Below, piece by piece: positions 6,806-11,120 of a stretch of 11,120 nucleotides of DNA (positions are counted from its first letter, which is position 1; the number at the start of each line of letters is the position of its first letter). The notes under the pieces were generated by a model. That model was not told the DNA's origin. It made no database searches and saw nothing but the letters and a program-made list of their open reading frames with translations. The translations under genes and the position numbers were made by a program. The stretch comes from JAHJRN01 sp043805355 (GTDB lineage Bacteria; Patescibacteriota; Patescibacteriia; 2-12-FULL-60-25): assembly GCA_043805355.1 (NCBI GenBank), contig JAZDIB010000080.1, forward strand, positions 1 through 11,120, written 5' to 3'.

Positions 6806-7431
6806 TGCCTTGGGAGGTGTTCTTCGATGATGCCGTCCGTCAGGCGATCCCTCCCGGGTCGTCGGTTCTCGATATCGGCGCCGGTCTGCGCGTCGATGGG
6901 ACGCGCGGCAACGTCGTGGATCCGACGCGCTTCTGGATCCGTCCGCTGCTCGAGAAGGCGACGTATGTCGTGATGGATCCGGTCGACACGTATCATCCGG
7001 ATATCGTCGCCGACGTGATGGCGATGCCGGACGTGCAGGACGCGTCGTTCGATTCGGTGTTCTGCCTGGCTGTGCTGGAGCATGTCCCTCGGCCGTGGGA
7101 TGCGATGCGTGAGATCCATCGGGTGCTGAAACCGGGCGGGACGTTCGTCGGTTACGTCCCGTTCCTCTCGCCGTACCACGGCATGCCCGGCTACTACGGC
7201 GATTATTTCCGGTATACGGATGAAGGCGTCCGCGCGCTGTGCGGGGCGTTCGAGGACGTGAAGGTCCAACCCGTTCGGGGTCCTCTCGAGACGCTGGTCC
7301 ATCTGCTTCCGGGTGCGTTCGGCGGGCGGTCCATGTCCGCCGTCGCGAGATGGGTCGATGGTCGTCGCCGTTCATCCGGTCGCCAGGTCTCCGGATATTA
7401 CGTCACGGCGAGAAAGCCGATGGCTTCCTGA
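6802..7431 (+). CDS. SAM-dependent methyltransferase, class I
   Basis: A 209-residue cytoplasmic methyltransferase of the Methyltransf_11 type. Motif I is SVLDIGAGLR (21-30). An acidic residue ends the second strand at Asp59 in YVVMDP, and VMAMP (72-76) follows. The motif IV/post-IV region is FCLAVLEHVPRPWDAMREI (87-105), then the RVLKPGG turn (107-113). A segment of about 20 residues between motif I and the second strand (31-50) is longer than in minimal members. The FLSPYHGMPGYYGDYFRYT stretch (121-139) probably shapes the acceptor site. The start is ATG 6802, which overlaps the wecB stop as ATGA; ATG 6805 directly after it is an alternative. A much longer open frame upstream (from 6073) is only the out-of-frame shadow of wecB. 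asnB begins 7 nt after the stop. Substrate unknown; a sugar or glycan is likely from context. Confidence 0.88.
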   Translation: MMPWEVFFDDAVRQAIPPGSSVLDIGAGLRVDGTRGNVVDPTRFWIRPLLEKATYVVMDPVDTYHPDIVADVMAMPDVQDASFDSVFCLAVLEHVPRPWDAMREIHRVLKPGGTFVGYVPFLSPYHGMPGYYGDYFRYTDEGVRALCGAFEDVKVQPVRGPLETLVHLLPGAFGGRSMSAVARWVDGRRRSSGRQVSGYYVTARKPMAS

Positions 7432-7438
7432 CGAGGAT

Positions 7439-9319
7439 ATGTGCGGCATCGCAGGATATGTCGGGAACGGGTCGAGGGAAGCGTTGCGCCGGATGGGCGA
7501 TGCGATCCGGAGACGCGGCCCTGACGATGAGGGGTTCTACGAGGCTCCGGGCGTCGGGTTCGCATTCCGCCGCCTTTCGATCATCGACGTGGAGGGCGGC
7601 CATCAACCCCTGTCGAACGAGGACGGGTCCGTGTGGGTGATGCTGAACGGAGAGATTTACGGCTTCACCGCCCTGCGCGACACGCTTCGTGGCCTCGGCC
7701 ATCGGTTCGCGACCCGGTCCGACACGGAAGTCGTCGCGCATGCCTACGAGGAATGGGGCGATGAGTGCTTCCGGCAGCTGAACGGCATGTTCGCTATCGC
7801 GATTTGGGACGTACGCGCGGGCCGTCTCGTCCTCGCGCGCGACCGGCTCGGCAAGAAGCCGCTCTATTGGACCGCCCGGAACGGGACGGTCTGGTTCGCG
7901 TCGGAGATGAAAGCCCTACTCGCGGGCGGGGCGGTCGAACGTGACATCGACCTCGTGTCGCTCGGGCAGTATTTCCGGACGGACGCGGTGCCTACGCCGC
8001 GGTCGATCTTCCGGGGCGCGTCCAAGCTCGAACCCGCGTCGGCGATCGCGTGGCGGAACGGTTCCGTGGAGCGGACATGGTCGTTCTGGTCCTGTCCGAC
8101 GCTCCCGGTCGAGACGTCGCCGACCGATGCGGTCGCGGGACTCGGCATGCGGATCGATGCGGCTGTCGCGGATCGATTGATTTCGGACGTGCCGCTCGGC
8201 CTGTTCCTTTCGGGAGGTATCGATTCGGCGGTCGTCGCTGAGAGCGCCAGCCGTCAGTCGTCGACGCCGCTGAAGGCGTTCACCATCGGGTTCGAGGAGG
8301 CGTCCCATGACGAGACGCCTGCGGCGCGCGCGGTCGCGTCCGCCCTCCACCTCGACCACCACGTCGAGACGCTCGCGCCAGGCGATGCGCTCGATATGCT
8401 GGACGAAGCGGTCCAACTTCTTGATGAACCATTGGCTGATTCATCGATATTACCGCAGCTCCTGCTTTCGCGGTTCACGCGGAAACATGTCACGGTCGCG
8501 CTTTCCGGCGACGGGGGAGATGAATTGCTTCTCGGATATCAGCACGTCCCGGCGCATGTCTGGATGCGGCGTATGTCCTGGGTGTCCCCGTCGCTCCGGA
8601 CCGCGGCGGCGTCCCTCCTCAATGCCGTCCCGGCCGGCGGCGGGTATTTCAGTCTCGGGTTCAAGACCCAGCGGCTGGCGCGAGGCCTGGCCATCGAAAA
8701 CCCCTGGCATCGCGATTTCGCGTGGCGTGGTGCCTTCACGGGCGATGCCCTCCGGTCCCTGCTCCTGCCGGACGTAGCCGCCGCCGCGGACCTCGCCTCC
8801 GCAGACGCCGCCATGGAGGCGCGCGCCCTCGAGGTGCCGACGGATGATTTTTGGCGGCAGTGGAGTTGGGCGTATCTCCGCACGTTCCTCATGGACGAGG
8901 TGATGGTGAAGGTGGACCGCGCGACTATGTGGTATGCGCTCGAATCCCGCGCGCCGCTCCTGGACCGTGCCGTGGTCGAGTATCTCCTCGGCCTTCCGCC
9001 GTCGTTGAAGCTCGGTCCATGGAAGGGGAAGCGGCTGTTCAAGGAACTCCTGCGCGGGAAGATCCCGGATGCCGTCCTCGACCGTCCGAAACACGGGTTT
9101 GCGGTCCCGGTCGCGGATTGGCTGCGCGGCCCGCTCGCCGAGCGTCTGGCCGACCTCACGTCCGCGTCGTTCCTGCGGGAACAGGGGTTCTTCGACCCGG
9201 ACGCCGTCGCCCGGATGGTCGCGGAACATGCGTCCAAACGCGTGGATCGACGCAAGGAACTTTGGGCTTTACTGATGTTCCAACTGTGGTACCGTACGTG
9301 GGCACAACCGCATGTATGA
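7439..9319 (+). CDS. asnB: Asparagine synthetase, glutamine-hydrolysing
   Basis: A 626-residue two-domain amidotransferase using glutamine, ATP and an acidic substrate, classically aspartate. The start is fixed by MCGIAGYVG: Cys2 becomes the N-terminal nucleophile of the glutaminase domain. Glutaminase residues are visible as Arg45 in RRLSIID, Asn70 and Glu72 in NGEIYG, and Asp95 in RSDTE. The synthetase domain has the ATP pyrophosphatase loop SGGIDS (258-263) and SGDGGDELLLGY (356-367), so both active sites look intact and the length is typical. The gene starts 7 nt after the upstream methyltransferase, and its stop overlaps the GT2 start by 4 nt. AsnB-family members are common in surface-polysaccharide loci, where some are thought to amidate sugar carboxylates. 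Whether this copy makes asparagine or a glycan amide cannot be decided here. GAGG at 7433-7436 is too close to the ATG for a normal ribosome site. Confidence 0.93.
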   Translation: MCGIAGYVGNGSREALRRMGDAIRRRGPDDEGFYEAPGVGFAFRRLSIIDVEGGHQPLSNEDGSVWVMLNGEIYGFTALRDTLRGLGHRFATRSDTEVVAHAYEEWGDECFRQLNGMFAIAIWDVRAGRLVLARDRLGKKPLYWTARNGTVWFASEMKALLAGGAVERDIDLVSLGQYFRTDAVPTPRSIFRGASKLEPASAIAWRNGSVERTWSFWSCPTLPVETSPTDAVAGLGMRIDAAVADRLISDVPLGLFLSGGIDSAVVAESASRQSSTPLKAFTIGFEEASHDETPAARAVASALHLDHHVETLAPGDALDMLDEAVQLLDEPLADSSILPQLLLSRFTRKHVTVALSGDGGDELLLGYQHVPAHVWMRRMSWVSPSLRTAAASLLNAVPAGGGYFSLGFKTQRLARGLAIENPWHRDFAWRGAFTGDALRSLLLPDVAAAADLASADAAMEARALEVPTDDFWRQWSWAYLRTFLMDEVMVKVDRATMWYALESRAPLLDRAVVEYLLGLPPSLKLGPWKGKRLFKELLRGKIPDAVLDRPKHGFAVPVADWLRGPLAERLADLTSASFLREQGFFDPDAVARMVAEHASKRVDRRKELWALLMFQLWYRTWAQPHV

Positions 9320-10299
9320 CGGACGAAAACCCCATCCGCTCGGTCTCCATCGTCGTCCCGGTCTTCAATGAGGAAGAGAACCTCCCGATCCTCTACGGGG
9401 AACTCCGTCGCGTGGCTTCCACGCTGCCGGACCTCACGTTCGAATTCCTCTTCGTGGATGACGGGTCGAAAGACCGGAGCGCCGAGGTGATCCGTGGCCT
9501 CTGCCAGGACGACACGCGCGTGAAGGGCGTGATGTTCCGCCGGAATTTCGGGCAGACCGCCGCCATGTCCTGCGGCATCAAGATGGCGCAAGGCGACATC
9601 ATCATCCCCATGGACGCGGACCTCCAGAACGACCCCGCGGACCTCCCGAAGTTCCTGACGAAGATCGACGAAGGGTTCTCCTGCGTCTCGGGCTGGCGCA
9701 AGGACCGGAAGGACGCGCTTGTGGTCCGGAAGGTTCCGTCGTGGATGGCGAACGCGCTCATCTCGTGGCTCACCGGCGTCTCGCTACACGACTACGGCTG
9801 CAGCATGAAGGCGTACCGGCGCGAGCTCATCCAAGGTATCGAGCTCTACGGCGAGATGCATCGGTTCATCCCCGCGTATGCGGCGTGGACCGGCGGCCGC
9901 GTGGCGGAGATTGTCGTGAACCATCGTGCGCGCGTCCATGGCGTGTCCAAGTACGGCCTCTCACGCGTGTTCAAGGTCATCCTGGATCTTATCGTCGTGA
10001 AGTTCCTGACGAAATATTTCAACAAGCCGATGCATTTCTTCGGCGCGGTCGGGTTCCTTTCGCTTGCGCTCGGCGTCATCGCCGAGATTGCCGCCGTCGT
10101 CCTCCGCTTCATGGGCACGTCCCTCATCCTGACACCGCTTCCGACGGTCGGGACGATGTTTATCATCGTCGGCGTGCAGTTCGTCCTGTTCGGCCTCATC
10201 GCAGAGATGCAGATGCGGACGTTCTACGAATCCAAAGGTTCACAGCCGTATTCAATCCGCGAATCGCTCAACGTCACCAGCGACCGGCCGACGGTATGA
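9316..10299 (+). CDS. GT2 glycosyltransferase, polyprenyl-phosphate sugar transferase type
   Basis: A 327-residue enzyme of the dolichol-phosphate mannose synthase/GtrB/ArnC type, expected to attach a sugar to polyprenyl phosphate at the inner face of the membrane. VSIVVPVFNEEENLP (10-24) opens the GT-A fold. VDDGSKD (47-53) is the nucleotide site and MDADLQNDPADL (99-110) carries the metal-binding acidic residues. NHRARVHGVSKYGLSR (202-217) matches the basic acceptor motif of this family closely. Two hydrophobic segments (about 240-263 and 276-298) anchor the C terminus, followed by FYESKG and a short tail. The start is set by the ATGA overlap with asnB; an open frame reaching back to 8851 is the out-of-frame shadow of asnB. 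It has the same architecture as the minus-strand GT2 at 3502-4434 but is clearly diverged, so the two probably handle different sugars or carriers. Confidence 0.93.
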   Translation: MTDENPIRSVSIVVPVFNEEENLPILYGELRRVASTLPDLTFEFLFVDDGSKDRSAEVIRGLCQDDTRVKGVMFRRNFGQTAAMSCGIKMAQGDIIIPMDADLQNDPADLPKFLTKIDEGFSCVSGWRKDRKDALVVRKVPSWMANALISWLTGVSLHDYGCSMKAYRRELIQGIELYGEMHRFIPAYAAWTGGRVAEIVVNHRARVHGVSKYGLSRVFKVILDLIVVKFLTKYFNKPMHFFGAVGFLSLALGVIAEIAAVVLRFMGTSLILTPLPTVGTMFIIVGVQFVLFGLIAEMQMRTFYESKGSQPYSIRESLNVTSDRPTV

Positions 10300-11120
10300 A
10301 GGTTGAACTTCTCGGCTTCCTGCGTTGCCCGGCGTGCCATGGTGCGTACGCGCTCGCGACATCGAAGACCGACGGTGCGGAGGTGATGGAAGGTACGCTC
10401 ACGTGCGCGTGCGGCCCCCAGCCCATCGTCCGCGGCGTCCCGCGCCTGCTCCCGAAGGAGCTGCGGCGCGACAACTGGGTCACGGCCCAGCGGTTCGGGC
10501 AGGAATGGAAGCAGTTTTCGATGCTGACGGACAAATATGAGGAGCAGTTTTTGAGCTGGATCGAACCGGTGACGCGCGAGCACTTCCCGGGGAAGACGGT
10601 CTTGGACGCGGGATGCGGGAAGGGGAGACATATCCTCCACGCGAAGCGCTTCGGGGCCGCCACGGTCATCGGCGTGGACCTCTCGGATGCGGTGGATGTC
10701 GCGTTCGAGAACGTTGGCCGCATGGACGGCGTCCACATCATCCAGACGGACCTGTTCGCCCTTCCGCTCGAACCGGCGTTCGACTACGCGTATTCCATCG
10801 GCGTCCTGCATCATACGCCGGACCCGAAGCGTGCGTTCCAGTGCATGGTCGACAAGGTGAAGCCGGGCGGGACGGTCTCGGCATGGGTCTACGGCAGGGA
10901 AGGGAACGGATGGATCATCTACGTGCTCAATCCGATCCGCCGCGTGACGTCGAAGCTCCCTCTACCGGTCACGAAGGCCATCGCGTTCGTCTTGGCGTGC
11001 ATCATGCAGGCCGGGCTCAAGGCTCTCTACCTGCCTGCGGAACGGAACCCGCGGCTCGGGTGGCTCAAGCGCCTCCTGCCGTATCAGGCGTATCTCTCGT
11101 CCATCGCGCCCTACAGCTTC
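10296..11120 (+). CDS. Zinc-ribbon (Trm112-like) SAM-dependent methyltransferase, 3'-truncated
   Basis: The frame opens at ATG 10296, overlapping the GT2 stop as ATGA, and stays open to the window end (275 residues seen). The N terminus has a Trm112-like zinc ribbon: LRCPACHG (9-16) with Cys11 and Cys14, then LTCACG (35-40) with Cys37 and Cys39, followed by the characteristic IVRGVPRLLP (44-53). The methyltransferase domain follows, with motif I VLDAGCGKGRH (102-112), Asp128 of the second strand in VIGVDLS, SIGVLHHTPDP (167-177), and the KVKPGG turn (187-192). A hydrophobic stretch (224-247) after the core may be membrane-associated. The fusion of a zinc ribbon to a UbiE-like domain is common in surface-glycan loci. 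The target is unknown. The stop lies beyond the window, so total length cannot be given. Confidence 0.88.
   Translation, partial: MKVELLGFLRCPACHGAYALATSKTDGAEVMEGTLTCACGPQPIVRGVPRLLPKELRRDNWVTAQRFGQEWKQFSMLTDKYEEQFLSWIEPVTREHFPGKTVLDAGCGKGRHILHAKRFGAATVIGVDLSDAVDVAFENVGRMDGVHIIQTDLFALPLEPAFDYAYSIGVLHHTPDPKRAFQCMVDKVKPGGTVSAWVYGREGNGWIIYVLNPIRRVTSKLPLPVTKAIAFVLACIMQAGLKALYLPAERNPRLGWLKRLLPYQAYLSSIAPYSF

Noticed and set aside
8539..9591. Minus-strand open frame across asnB and the GT2 gene
   Set aside because: It is antisense to intact asnB and GT2 coding motifs and shows low-complexity Arg/Ser composition; it is a shadow of codon bias.
1..11120. CRISPR array, defence system, phage or transposase genes
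   Set aside because: No regularly spaced direct repeats, integrase, transposase or defence-type domains are visible; every gene fits glycan biosynthesis or modification.

Overview
The window is a GC-rich stretch of bacterial chromosome, almost entirely coding, carrying part of a cell-surface glycan (polysaccharide or glycolipid) biosynthesis locus. I identify ten protein genes: three glycosyltransferases (one GT4, two polyprenyl-phosphate-type GT2 enzymes), a large multi-pass membrane protein that may be a GT-C-type glycosyltransferase, an NAD-dependent sugar epimerase/dehydratase, a UDP-GlcNAc 2-epimerase (wecB), a glutamine-dependent asparagine synthetase (asnB), and three SAM-dependent methyltransferases. 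There are no rRNA, tRNA, CRISPR or transposase genes. The genetic code is standard: TGA and TAG end genes.

Layout. Positions 1-2791 (+): a GT4 gene cut by the left edge, then the membrane protein. Positions 2795-4434 (-): a two-gene unit, GT2 then methyltransferase, read leftwards and converging on the membrane gene with a 3-bp gap. Positions 4435-4733: the only real intergenic region (299 bp), a divergent spacer filled with inverted-repeat elements. Positions 4734-11120 (+): epimerase, wecB, methyltransferase, asnB, GT2, and a zinc-ribbon methyltransferase cut by the right edge.

How the genes may work together (inference). wecB would supply UDP-ManNAc and the epimerase would reshape another nucleotide sugar. 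The GT2 enzymes, with two C-terminal membrane helices each, probably load sugars onto a polyprenyl phosphate. GT4 would extend a glycan on the cytoplasmic side, and the membrane protein could use lipid-linked sugars on the outer side. The methyltransferases and asnB would modify or supply residues for decoration. The exact glycan cannot be read from this window.

Two things stand out. A 74-bp nested palindrome (1897-1970) of the widespread interspersed-repeat type that reads VIPAEAGIP sits inside the membrane protein gene and keeps the frame, adding about 24 residues to a loop. A second cluster of interspersed-repeat elements fills the divergent spacer. Five of seven same-strand junctions are the same 4-nt ATGA stop/start overlap, and clear Shine-Dalgarno sequences are missing. 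Repeat families of this kind occur in several bacterial groups, including candidate-phyla-radiation (Patescibacteria) genomes. I favour such an organism only weakly.
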